A DNA stretch of 64,000 bases, from the NCBI GenBank assembly GCA_029204225.1, contig CM055106.1, positions 15,218,278 through 15,282,277 on the forward strand, read 5' to 3'. Positions 32,861-45,738 of this stretch are shown piece by piece. This DNA comes from Diphasiastrum complanatum. Its lineage: Eukaryota > Streptophyta > Lycopodiopsida > Lycopodiales > Lycopodiaceae. The position numbers and the translations under genes are program-made. Below the pieces are notes generated by a model, which was not told where the DNA came from, did not search any database, and saw only the letters and a program-made list of their open reading frames with translations. Each line of letters starts with the position of its first letter. Positions within the stretch are counted from its first letter, which is position 1.

Positions 32861-33538
32861 TGACAAAATTTCAAGAATTCACACATGTGGGAATGATCCA
32901 CAAGTATGATAGATCTTATTAAGTTTTATGATTAGCACAATAATCTGATTCTAGATTGAATAGCAAGATCTAGTACATAACTTATGGCTTAACCACAATC
33001 TAGCATGCTAAGAATCAGAGAATGATAGCAATGAATCATAAATGAGCAAAAGTACAAGAAATTAGTGTATGAGCATTAGCCTCAACACGAGTCAGAGAGA
33101 GAAAATGAGAGAGATACAACGCAAAAATGGTGTAGATTCAAAATGGCATGGAATAGCTACAAAGCTTTGGTTCTTCATCACAAATTATGAGAATAGCTAC
33201 ACATATTTATGGAGTTTGAGGTAGATCGAGATAGAACCACATCCATCCACCTTTCAATCACATCTAAAGTGAACTTTAGGCATGTCTTGCATGTCACTAT
33301 GGACCACTTACAATAAATGCATGTGATATGCCACGAGTTTCTACAAGCATATTATTGCTATTTCTAAGTCTACAATCTATATGCAACTTGTATTCAACCA
33401 ACTAGACATGCGAAACCCATATAGCTCGAGTTTCTTCTAGGCCATATTTGGCATTTACATTTATGAAACAACATAGTTGCATAGTACAAACTTTGTAGCA
33501 AGCCTAAAGTCAAGATGGATTATTTTTCAATTTCAACA
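32861..33538 (-). repeat. 3' LTR of the deleted copia element
   Basis: 678 bp, plus-strand ends TGACAAAATTTC...TTTCAACA. It matches 34828-35609 throughout apart from small changes and a gap of about 100 bases around 33257. Confidence 0.9.
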
Positions 33539-33552
33539 CTCCTCCTAAAAAC
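33539..33552 (-). other. Polypurine tract
   Basis: Plus-strand ctcctcctaaaaac gives a purine tract ending in ggaggag on the minus strand, abutting the TG of the 3' LTR, as required for plus-strand DNA priming. Confidence 0.75.
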
Positions 33553-34784
33553 AATCTATGTTGACTTGAATATGGATCTTGGTATTACTCCAAGATTGGC
33601 TCTATGCTTGATGAAGGAACTCTTGCTCAAAGGTTTGGTGAGCAAATCTGCTATACAAGATGATGTGTCGATATGCTCCAAGTAGATTTCCCCTCCAATG
33701 AGCTTCTCTCTCACGAAGTGATGTGCAACCTCGATGTGTGCAAATTCACTGCTTCATCATGTCGCCAGCAGCCAGAATGTTAAAAAGAAGGAGATTGTGA
33801 TGAACACCCAAGTCATGCTCCTTGCATGAAAAATCGGATTGTTGGCAAGGGCTTGTGCTGAGATGTTGTCACACATGATCGTAGGTAAATCATCTTCCAT
33901 GATTATCTTTAGCTCCACTAGCAACCTCTTGATCCGAAGCACTTCCTTTGTTGTAGTAGTGTAGATTTTCAATCTGCTCTATCACTTGCAAAATCCGAGT
34001 CAGAATAGCCAACTATAGAAAGATCTTCACTTTTATACAACAAACCATAATCAAAAGTTGAAGATATGTATCTAAGCACTCTCTTGGCCATTTTCCAATG
34101 ATGAATAGTAGGATTTTGCATAGCTTGGCTCAACTTATGAACACTAAAACTTGTGTCAGGCCTAGTTATTGTGAGCCAAATTAAGGAGCCTATAAGACTC
34201 CTAAAAAGAGCCAGAAAGGATCTTTCGTCACCTTTGTTAGGGTCTTTTACAATTTGCTCCATAGGAGTTTCTATACTCTTAAAATCTATAATATTGAACT
34301 TTTTTAACATTGAAAGAGCATAATTGGATTGACATACAAAAGCTTTATCTTTAAGAAAGTCAATCTCTAATCCTAATATGTAATGAATTTTTCCAAGATC
34401 TTGCATCTTGAATTCTTTTCCAAGTGCAATCTTGGTCTCCTCAACTAACTTGATACAACTTCCTGTGAGAGTGATATCATCAACATAAATGAGAAGTATG
34501 ACAATATCTCTATCAAAAAACTTGACATACAAATAAGGATCATAGTTACTAAGATTAAATCCTAGTGACTCAAGAAAGGTGTTAAGTCGAGAATACCACA
34601 ACCTTGGAGCTTGCTTTAGTCCATATAGACTTTTGAAGAGCAAGCAAATTTTGTTTTTGTCAAGGATGGACCCAATAGGCTGATCCATATAAATCTCTTC
34701 TTCTAGATATCCGTTTAAAAATGCATTCGAGAAAAAGTGCAAAACTACTTTTTTGCTTGATTTAGCTCTCAGTTTCTTGTGCAA
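33553..34784 (-). pseudogene. Copia reverse transcriptase - RNase H remnant
   Basis: From 34784 a frame of 271 codons contains [33 protein letters not shown], an intact catalytic LLIYVDDITLTGS, KLSQAMQNPTIHHW and YSDSDFASDRAD, then stops at 33969. The next block (33972-33757) resumes at TTTTKEVLRIKRLLVELK and CDNISAQALANNPIFHARS, so about 45 RNase H residues are deleted between them. The C-terminus continues in a shifted frame down to 33553. The catalytic RT box is preserved, but the 5' half of RT is missing. Confidence 0.9.
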
Positions 34785-34814
34785 TCAGAGATGTTAGCAT
34801 GCAAAGCTTAATTT

Positions 34815-34827
34815 GGCTCTGATACCA
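34815..34827 (-). other. Primer-binding site, tRNA-Met type
   Basis: The complement of ggctctgatacca is TGGTATCAGAGCC, a perfect tRNA-Met match, directly next to the inner end of the 5' LTR. Confidence 0.92.
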
Positions 34828-35609
34828 TGACAAAATTTCCAGAATTCACACGTGTGGGGAATGTTCACAAGTATGATTGACCTTGATTGAGCTTTGTGAT
34901 TAGCACAGTAACCTGATTCTAGATTGTTTAGCAAGATCTAGTTAAGAAGAAATGGCTTAATCACAATCTAGCATGCTAAGCATCAGAATATGATAGCAGC
35001 GAATCAAAGAATGAACAAAAGTACAAGATTTTAGTGTATTATCGTTAGCTTCAACACGAGTTAGAGAAAGAAAACTAGAGAGATAACAAGCAAAATAGTT
35101 TAGATCCAAAATGGCATGAGGTAGCTACAAAACTTTGGTTCTTCATCATTCATTGTGAGGAGAGCTACACATATTTATGGAGTTTGAGGTAGCTCGAGGT
35201 AGAACCACATCTATCCATTCCAAAATGACAACTAAAGTGACAGCTAGAATCTATGTCGCCATGCATGAAATTCTACCAACTTTTTACAAGTGTACTAGTT
35301 CTAACTAACAAAGTACAAATCATCATGCATGTGTCCATTACACTTTGTGCATGCCTTGCATGTCACTATGGATCACTTACAATTAATGCATGTGGATTGC
35401 CACGAGTTTCTACAAGCATGAATTTGCCAATTCTATGTCTACAAACTATATGCAAGTTGTATTCTTCAATCTAGACATTACATAACCATGTAGCTCGAGC
35501 TCTATGTAGGCCAAACTTGGCATTTTGAATTTATGAGCTACATACTTGCATGGTACAACATTTGTAGCAAGCCAAGAAATCAATATGATTTGTATTTCCA
35601 ATTTTAACA
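34828..35609 (-). repeat. 5' LTR of the deleted copia element
   Basis: 782 bp, plus-strand ends TGACAAAATTTCC...ATTTTAACA. It is about 100 bp longer than its partner, the extra part lying near 35235-35340. Divergence between the LTRs is considerable, so the insertion is not recent. Confidence 0.9.
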
Positions 35610-35619
35610 CTTGGGCTGT

Positions 35620-35655
35620 CCAAGAATCAAGAAATGAGTGTTTCTTGATCCTTGG
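35620..35655. repeat. Short inverted repeat (15 bp arms)
   Basis: ccaagaatcaagaaa, a 6-base loop (tgagtg), then tttcttgatccttgg: arms complementary at 14 of 15 positions, just outside the copia 5' LTR. Confidence 0.8.
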
Positions 35656-36311
35656 ACTGCTAAAATGCTGCTAGAATAGTTTCTTGTTTCAGTTATGTGA
35701 ATTGATACAAGTGTAGAATGTTTAGGATCTGATTGTAACTCATTTTTGCAGCAAGAGAATAGAATTTTAATCATTGTTCAACGGTTTTGCATGCTGATTT
35801 TATGGTTGAACGTTTTGACATGCATGCTTGATTGATTATGGTCGTTTATGCATGTGCTCAATGCAAGAGTGACCAACCTGAGTGTCCTCTGACAAGCAAG
35901 ACAAAAATACTAAAACATGAATCAGTCCATTCTACCTGGTTTTGGGCAATGTAATAACAAGATAGCATCCAGAAAATGCCCAAGAAGCTTGATAACAAAC
36001 AGAACCAACCTTGAAACTGTTCTGGAACAAGAAGAAAGAACCAGAACGAGAAAGAAAAAAAGCCAACAGATCTTCTGAAGCAGGGGATCTGTCAACATTT
36101 GGCCCGTTGTCGCTTGCACAACTCACATTCTAAAACGATTTATGCTGCAACACTACCTTTGATCGGATCCATACAAGCAATTTGCAACATTTCCAGATTT
36201 GTTCATAGCCCAAAACGACTTGCAACCACCCTCCACATGTCCTACAAACCTCCTCAGATCCTTCTGCGTCCTCCTTTACCCACAGTATACCCATCCCCTA
36301 CACCCCCCTTG
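35656..36311. other. Non-coding DNA
   Basis: No supported gene. Possibly LTR or leader of the element whose gag lies at 37.35 kb. Confidence 0.4.
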
Positions 36312-36990
36312 CGTCCCATCTCAACCGAACGCCTTCTCTGCCATCTCAACTGAGCTCCTCCGTCACCATCTCAACCGAGCTCCTTCGTCACCATCTCAAC
36401 TGAGAGCCCCTTCTTTCTCATCTTAGCCGAGTCGCCCTTTGTTACCATCTTGACCGACGCAGGTGCCTAACACACAAAAAAGAAAAAGTTTCAAATATCG
36501 ACCGTGTCATTTTTGGACTCAAATCTCAACCGAAGCCATTTTTAAAATCTCGACTGAGTCATTTTTGGACTCAAATCTCAACCAAAGCCATTTTTGATAT
36601 CTCGACCGATGCCCTCATTGAAATCTCGACCGACACCCTCCTTGAGATCTCGACCGATGTCCTTCATCAGATCTCGACCGAAGTCTTTCATCAGATCTTG
36701 ACCAAAGCCCTTCATCAGATCTCTACCAAAGCCCTTCATCAGATCTCAACCGAAGCCCCTCATCAGATCTTGACCGAAGCCCCTCATCAGATCTCAACCG
36801 AAGCCCCTCATCAGATCTCGACCAAAGCCCCTCATCAGATCTCGACCGAAGCCCCTCATCAGATCTCGACCGAAGCCCCTCATTAGATCTTGACCGAAGC
36901 ATTTCGTTACCATCTCGACCGATGCCCTCTGTTACCATCTCGACCGAAGCATTCCGTCACCATCTCAACCGGACCGAATTCACACCCAAG
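36312..36990 (+). repeat. 24 bp tandem array (CATCAGATCTCGACCGAAGC)
   Basis: More than twenty imperfect copies of a 24-base unit; best conserved at 36660-36900, more degenerate on both sides. It keeps frame on both strands (plus HQISTEAP repeats, minus SRSDEGLR repeats). No start, flanking domain or homologous protein supports a gene, and it sits in the leader position ahead of the gag-like ORF. Confidence 0.85.
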
Positions 36991-37349
36991 CAGATAACTT
37001 TCGATCAAGATCTCTGATTGCAATTTCGACCGAACCACCATCTTCCTAGAGCTTTAGAGCTCAAAAAAAAAAAAAAAAGGTGGCATGAACACCAAAAAAA
37101 TTTCAAAAAATAAAACTTATACCAATAGAAAGCCCTTTTCATACTGAGTCTCCCCCTTAACTTCCCTACTAGCCCAAAAAAAAAAATCCCTCCTAAACCC
37201 TAAACCTAAAAAAATCCAAGAAACACCATACAAAACACAAAAATACACGACAGTGCAATGGACCAACATACTGATCCTAAAATCCCATAAGATTATCCAT
37301 ACGAAAGTCTCCTACAGTTGAACAAATCAGATGTTATAGGTTCTACCGA
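36991..37349 (+). other. Leader sequence ahead of gag-like ORF
   Basis: A-rich, non-coding. No primer-binding site recognised. Confidence 0.4.
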
Positions 37350-38597
37350 ATGAGGTCCCAAATACGCGAGCCATCCACACACCCATTTGAGGGACAAGAA
37401 CCTGATAGAGCCGAGTCTTCACGGGCACGAGCCCATGTTTCTGGTGTTGAAATGTCACATGCCAGAACAAACCTTAATGAAGCTTATACCACTCACGGAG
37501 CTCATCTTGAGAGGAGAACACCCAAGTTAGATCTACCAAAGTTTGACGGTAGTTCGGAACCTCAGAGATTCTTGCAAATCTTTGAGAATGTCTGCGACAT
37601 TTATGGCGAAACATCTCCCGATGCTATGGTCCAACTGTTTTCTATGACCATGATCGATAAAGCACGTGATTGGTTTTTTAACCTTGATCGTGAAGATAAG
37701 ACAGACTGGTCAATTTTGAAAGAGTCCTTATCAAGCGTTTTAAGCCCTTTCGTTTGATAGAGAGTCCTTTTGTCAAATTGAGTAACATCAAGATGGCAAA
37801 AGATAAATGCGTATGAGACTATATTTCAAGCGCTTAAAAGGCCAAGTACAAGAACAGCCCACCGAACAGATGCTCATCATCTAGTTTCTAGTCGGCCTTC
37901 CAAGATGGATTAGACGTGAGCTTAGATCCAATGACGAATATGCGAGCCTAAAGTTAGCTATGTCTGATGCCATCAAGTCAGGAGATGAAGGATCAGATGT
38001 TGACGAATCCAGGGAAATAAAAACACCTCGTGCTCCTGTCCATGAGTCGAAGCCAATCGAGGATACCCAAGATCATCTTTGGAAATCACAGCTGGAGTTG
38101 TTTAATCAGGAACATCAACTGCAGATGGAGAAACTCACCAATGAGTTTCAAACTACTCTGAAGTCTATCCAACGCAGTATGTCTGGTCAACCAAACCCTG
38201 CACAGGTACCTTCTAGATGAAAACCCATATGGTGTCCACACTGCCGGACTACGCATCTTGCTGATGCTTGTCCTTCATCTCAACCTATCCAAGCACATGC
38301 CATCCAACGATATGAAGAACAATCATCTCAATCTGGACATTCCTTGCATTATTACAAATATCCACCAGAAAGTCCAGAACCACTAGCCACACAAGACGGC
38401 TATTCAATTATGCAAGGGCCATTGAACAACAGGTGTTTCATTTGTGGTGAAACCGGCCATTTCATGGTTGATTGTCCAGTCAAGACCAAGTACCATGCCG
38501 AGTGTCCCGACTGTGTCAGAAAACATAGTTTCAAAGACTGTCCAAAACAACCAAGTAAGATTCTACTTGCCCGCCATGTCAGTTATGAATACCGATA
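37350..38597 (+). pseudogene. Gypsy-like gag with three zinc knuckles, broken
   Basis: The first frame (from 37350) contains RTPKLDLPKFDGSSEPQRFL, VCDIYGETSPDAMVQLFSMT and KARDWFFNLDREDKTDWSIL, matching the gypsy gag core, and stops at 37755-37757. After a frame change it goes on to SDAIKSGDEGSDVDESRE and a coiled-coil-like stretch (SQLELFNQEHQLQMEKLTNE), stopping at 38218. Knuckles follow: CPHCRTTHLADAC (about 38235), CFICGETGHFMVDC (about 38430) and CPDCVRKHSFKDC (about 38508). The first and third have three residues before the His, like those at 7.4-7.9 kb. No protease or RT follows, which suggests a gag-only derivative. Confidence 0.65.
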
Positions 38598-40465
38598 GGA
38601 TCATCACGACAACATCACATGAGCACAATAGCAACCAGCAGTTAAAACTGCTGGTCAATCGAAAAGTTCCTTGAGAACTTCTACATTACCAGGACATTTA
38701 CCAGATCAAAATTGACAATAGACGTTATATGAAATGAGTTATTGCAAGGCGTACAGGAAACCGATATTTCATCAGCTCCTACTATTCCCAGACAAGAGCA
38801 CCCTCTCCAAGGAATTGACATTTTCACTGCACTTCTGCAACCTCAAATCTATATGTCTTTCCACTTTCTGATGAGATTTCCACTAACTACATATCACAAA
38901 ACAACTCTACAAAATAGGAAATCTAACCATCGGTTCATTTATGAATCTCATGATCTGAAGGATACTAATGGGAATAGTATCTTTTCCTTCTATGTATTTC
39001 AAGTCATATCTTACAATATCTGCTATCAATGATGGTAGATTCAGTATCACCAACCCTGTCTTGTTTTTGACAAGGGCATATCAGAGTAAGTCTCATTACT
39101 CTACAAACAAATGGAATATTGCAACTGTCAAGGTGAATTATCAATCTGATGAATGCAAGTTTTGTTCGACAAGTGCTATATAGTTCTCACTCTCTATACA
39201 ATTCATTTATTTCCTTGTTCCTCTTCATTCCTAGTGTGAGATTGATTTTTGCATGAAAAATAGCTACTGCACGAGAGTCTTCCATGGAGCATCTCAAAAA
39301 CACATTTTCATTCATCTATCCATCTTCAAATCACCTTGCACAGAGTTTAGGATCTTTGACCATATTGCAAATTTGCGAAGTACATATCACATGAAAGTTG
39401 ATTCCTGCATCTCATCGTCATATTCATTTTCGAGTCAACTACAGCAAGATCGAAACAAATTTAGTTAAAAAATCTGTTCAATCTTTAGTCCAGTCGCATG
39501 TTCAACATGTTTCAACTGCCTGTTCCAAACACAGATCCCATCTGGAGCATGCAAGTTACAGATAACAACATCCCCACCAACAGAATTTGGGGGGGGAGGG
39601 GGGAGAGAGAGAGTGGATTTGCTTGGATCCACTGGAGCAGCCACATTGCCAACAACACCATCAGCAAGATCGACAACCAAGGTCACAAAACCAAAGACGA
39701 CAACAACAAGGCTAAGAAGACAGATGGGCAATCCAAAGCGACTCAATCAGAAGAAGTATCCCAGTCATGACAAAGATCCTTCAGAAAAGATAAGCACAAG
39801 CATTGGAAAAACAGTCTCCTTCTTCAACCAGCCTCTTGCCATTCATCTGCATCCATTCTCATGCCTATCGCCACACCATCTACCGATGTCACCACCTCCA
39901 CCCTACTTTCCATGTATCTATTTGCCATCATACCACTGTTCATCTGAGAAATCCCCAGTTTTTAGACCTTCATAGTCTTACTGAAGCGACAAAGAGATCA
40001 TTGCAAATGTCTTGTAGAGACCAACTACCACCTACATTGGTTGGTCAGTCAGAAAAGAAGACCTAAGAAGCAGACGAAGCAGCTAAACGAAAAAAAGAGA
40101 TAAACCAAAGAAGCTGAGGAGAAAAGGACAAAACTTAAGCAACACTTGAGGCAGATCGATCTCGATCAAAAGAAACTCACTAGAGCAATGATAATTGAAT
40201 CCCCTTCTATGAAGCCCAAAGAGATCCAAAAGTAATGGATCAAATGAAATAGCTACAGAAAAAAAGAAAAGATGAAGACAACCATGAACTTGCAAAATAA
40301 AGCGAGCTCCTCACCCAACAAGTGGTGGTCAAAGCTCGACGTTGCAAGGGTCCAAGGCTGCAACTGTAGAACTATCAGTTCCTTCACCCTTCCACCAAGC
40401 CTTCATCATGTTCCCCTACCACGCCAACCCATCCTTCCAAATATGTTCCTACCACCAATGTGTTG
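38598..40465 (+). other. Broken, unrecognised coding-like DNA after the gag
   Basis: Short plus-strand frames with protein-like composition appear in changing phase: FNMFQLPVPNTDPIWSMQVT (39500), KTKDDNNKAKKTDGQSKATQ (about 39690), KLKQHLRQIDLDQKKLTRAM (about 40130), NMFLPPMC ending at 40466. A lysine-rich helical section is notable. I recognise no pol domain. It may be a third ORF of the gag-bearing element. Confidence 0.3.
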
Positions 40466-42590
<2,125 letters not shown>

Positions 42591-43020
42591 GATAGGTTGA
42601 GGCATTTGGACCGGCACCTGTATAAGGCCAGAGAAGGCTTTAGCCGGTTGAGATGACGTGGACTATGGGTGGCGACGGGCTGTAGCCCGTGGAAGCGGTT
42701 GGAAGCGGGACCAGAGCCCGTGGCAGGTATGATAGCACGGATCAGAGGTGGAAAAGGACTTGGGCCGCGCTGTGGGTGGGGGCCCATGCTCCGCATCTCT
42801 TTCCCTCGCTCTTTTCTTCGCGCTCCCTTTTCTTCCAAATCAAAGACGCAAATGCCATCACCGATCGCCAACGCCAACACCACCACCGCCACCACGAGCA
42901 TTCATATTATAACAATGAGGATAGACGAAGCCAGCGCCATAGCCACACACAGGCAGAGGAAACGAGGAATAGCGAGCGAACAAATCACATTTCTTATATG
43001 CGACTTCTGGACGGAGGTGT
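42591..43020 (+). promoter_or_regulatory. Candidate promoter and 5' UTR of the TSO1-like gene
   Basis: A GC-rich island unlike the surrounding A/T-rich DNA (42640-42800), followed by a pyrimidine-rich initiator-like run (tctctttccctcgctctttt, 42796). This is the only such signature upstream of the start codon at 45739, and an acceptor-like site at 45647 (ttacattgcag) just before the first coding exon supports at least one 5' UTR intron. Open frames of up to 165 codons on both strands lack domains and are taken as spurious. Confidence 0.4.
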
Positions 43021-43311
43021 GAAGATTGAAGATCTATGTTCGGATCTTATTCATTATCGTAATGCGCCGCATCCGCCTATGTTGTGTAAGTTTTATTCCC
43101 GGTTCATTTCTTGTAGGTTTCGTAGCTTTGGATGGTTAGGAGTAGTATTATGTGATGTTTCTATTTGCCTTACGATAATTCATTAACATTTTTGTAAAGT
43201 ATCAAGTCCTCGTGTATTCTGTAGGTTTTGTTTCCCGGGTTGTTTCTTGTAGTTTCGGATGTTAAGTAATCTATGTAATGTCTCTATTGGCTTTGCGAGA
43301 ATTCATGGACA

Positions 43312-43560
43312 CTACAGGTTCGTCATTGTCGTCAAGCTCACTATTACGTTGTTGCCTTTAAGAAGTCTGCCAATGATTCCCTTGATATGTTTAACTAATT
43401 CAGAGTACAAACGAGATACAAAGGATTGAATCTGTTCTGGCGTGTGTCTGTTTCTAAGAGTAGAGTTAGGTTGGATTGCTTCGCAATTTGTCATTGAATC
43501 TATAACGTCAGATAGCTTACTCTGCACTTCAAATGTCAGTGAATGGATACTTCACAAGAT
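43312..43560 (-). pseudogene. Unrecognised antisense coding-like fragment
   Basis: The minus strand reads SIHSLTFEVQSKLSDVIDS, then RNRHTPEQIQSFVSRLYSEL and KHIKGIIGRLLKGNN, stopping at 43312. The regular helical pattern looks like genuine protein. No family recognised. It overlaps the first unit of a 121 bp tandem duplication. Confidence 0.3.
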
Positions 43561-43742
43561 AGAGAAGACGGATCTACTTGCTAGAGCTAACGCCGCGGAG
43601 ACTATTTCTGCAATGCACTTACATAAAGTCAGATAGCTGATTCCGTACTTCAAATCTCATTGCATGGTGATGGCAGATTATCTTATAGAAGTACGAGAAG
43701 ACGGATCTACTTGCTAGACTTAAGGCCGTAGAGACTATTTCG
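43507..43742. repeat. Tandem duplication, 121 bp period
   Basis: gtcagatagct starts at 43507 and 43628; both units contain gagaagacggatctacttgc and gagactattt. Several differences show it is not recent. Confidence 0.8.
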
Positions 43743-44066
43743 ATATTAGATTGTCTGGATTGATCGAAGTTAGTGCAATGTTAGAGGTGCTCGCGTCAGT
43801 TTGAAGATGAGATAAGGCATTGTGCTACTCTTAGGTTCAGATTTAATATTTGCAATGAAAAATCATCGTATGTATGTATGTAACTAAAAGTCCAAAGAGT
43901 TAACATGGCTACCATGGACTATGGTTCCCATCTAGAAGTGCTATTTAAGCATGAGAAGAGACTAGACATATAACTGCACTTGTTTACTTTTTTGTGCTAC
44001 TGCAAGGCTATTTAGTTGATTGTTGGCAATATTTACTTTGTACATCCAGAGAAACGCATAGCCAAG

Positions 44067-44487
44067 TTATAAGGCTCCTCCCGGTTCTCCCTTTTCTCGA
44101 GCAGCTCGGATACGAGCCTGAATCTTCTTGGACACAGGACCACTCTTATCCAATTTGACTACTGCAGAACATGTACTTCTTTGGTTTTAATTCATGTAAT
44201 TCCCTTGATTCAGACCTCCTATTTTAACTATTTCATCTTTACACGACGCTTGCATTCTTGGAGTAGAAGTAAGGAGTATCTTCTTCAAAGAGTAGATCTT
44301 GATAAAGTTGGTCATTATTGGTTGTGCACTCTCAAACAGACAGCTTCATTAGCAAGCTCCCATGTTCTCGAGATCCATTAGTACAGATTCTTGTAAAGAG
44401 TTCCAATGACGTGGTAAACTTCTGGATGTCAAGTGTTTCATAGTTCTGGTGGCCAGTAAGACTGGCTCTAGCCTTAAGAAGTTCATT
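44067..44487 (-). pseudogene. Two unrecognised exon-like fragments on the antisense strand
   Basis: Lower piece, 44161-44067: after an acceptor-like ttctgcag, the minus strand encodes VKLDKSGPVSKKIQARIRAA and REKGEPGGAL, then TAA. Upper piece, about 44487-44333: NELLKARASLTGHQNYETLD, IQKFTTSLELFTRICTNGSR and EHGSLLMKLSV before a stop. Both have convincing protein composition, and the lower one has the shape of a last exon. I cannot name the protein or show a donor joining the two. They lie antisense in the presumed 5' UTR intron of the TSO1-like gene and may be remnants of a displaced host gene. Confidence 0.35.
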
Positions 44488-45738
44488 GTTAGCTCATATG
44501 AGACTTTCCATACCAAAATGGCAGTGCTATTTTTCTCTTGAACCAGGAACTTATCTGATTGTTGTAAGTAAGCAGAATAAATAAAGGAAGGATGCTAGTT
44601 ACACATATCTTTGACTTGCAGTACAGGGGTTGTTATGCTGTTTCTTTTTTGTATGAAGACAACTGAAAAATTGTTCTGTATCGTAGCAGACTAAAAAATT
44701 GTTTACTAGCTTGTTTCTGTTGTATTTGACACATTTATGTGACAGTTTTATGTTAAGCATAAGAATGCTGACATAGATTCTGGCCTCTACGTTCAGATGT
44801 TGTGATGCATATGACAGCATTTTACAAGGGACCTTGCTATTCGTGCAGTTAGCTTCTGATTATACTTATAACCTGTTTTGCAGGAAGTTCTCTATTTGCA
44901 ATTTCAGTTAGAGATATCGTTTATGTCAATTCTTTTGCAAGAATGCCGTTATTACCTTGCCCTTACTAAGAACTATTGTTTGCTCCTTCTGGTTGGGGTT
45001 TTGATGTTTCTATCTGATTCTTGCTGATGCAGACAACTATATTGAAAGGTAGAGATACGTTGTCCTACTCTCAATGTGTACTTGTGTTTTGAAAGCTTAA
45101 TTGAGTGTGCATTGGGATGCAAGTTGGTGATAGCTAATCAAATATGGTTCAATTCATAAGAGTACACTGTGATGATAGTTTGTTGAACTTTGTTCTCTAT
45201 TCTAGACAAATAGCCACTTTTTTTAGCTACTTTTTGAATCGACTTTTCTTTTAAATTTTGACTTGTTAACCCAATGGATACCAAGCTGTGCAAAAAAAAA
45301 AAAACTTTTCTCATAGTGGTAAACTTAGCAACTAGTGCAAAAGCTTCTTCATAGTCAATCCCTTTGGTTGCTCCATATAGACTTCCTCCTCTAGAAAGCC
45401 ATTCAGGAATGCACTTTTATTTATCTAGTAACTTCTTACTTTTCCTGGTAACCTCATTTTGCATACAAGTGATTGTTTCCAGGCAAGTTAATTTTTATAT
45501 ACATTCTCTTTGCAAAATCTTGTTTCCTTGTTCATATGGTCCCAACATTTTATAATTTTAATCTTTCCTTTTCCTGTTGTAGAGTAGAGGATTATTTGAT
45601 GTGGAAGTGTTTGTAACTGTGCATAATGTTTTTGTTTACATTGCAGCCCTTTGGAAATTCCTGCTTATTATTGGGCTGACATGAAGTAGCTTCAGATTTC
45701 TCCTATTTGGGCTCAAGTGAAGGATAAACTTTGTAGTC

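Larger units (their letters stand above)
32861..35609 (-). mobile_element. Copia LTR retrotransposon with large internal deletion
   Basis: A minus-strand element with both LTRs (5' LTR 34828-35609, 3' LTR 32861-33538), a primer-binding site directly inside the 5' LTR and a polypurine tract directly inside the 3' LTR. The interior is only about 1.3 kb: the primer-binding site is followed within about 45 bases by the middle of reverse transcriptase, so gag, protease, integrase and the RT N-terminus are gone. The flanks (gtatc and cttgg) do not match, so no target duplication is visible. It could move only with enzymes from another copy. Confidence 0.9.

Noticed and set aside
42669-43186. Open frames of up to 165 codons at the GC-rich island
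   Set aside because: Frames on both strands overlap, composition follows the GC-rich DNA, and no domain is present; a 5' UTR/promoter explains the region better.
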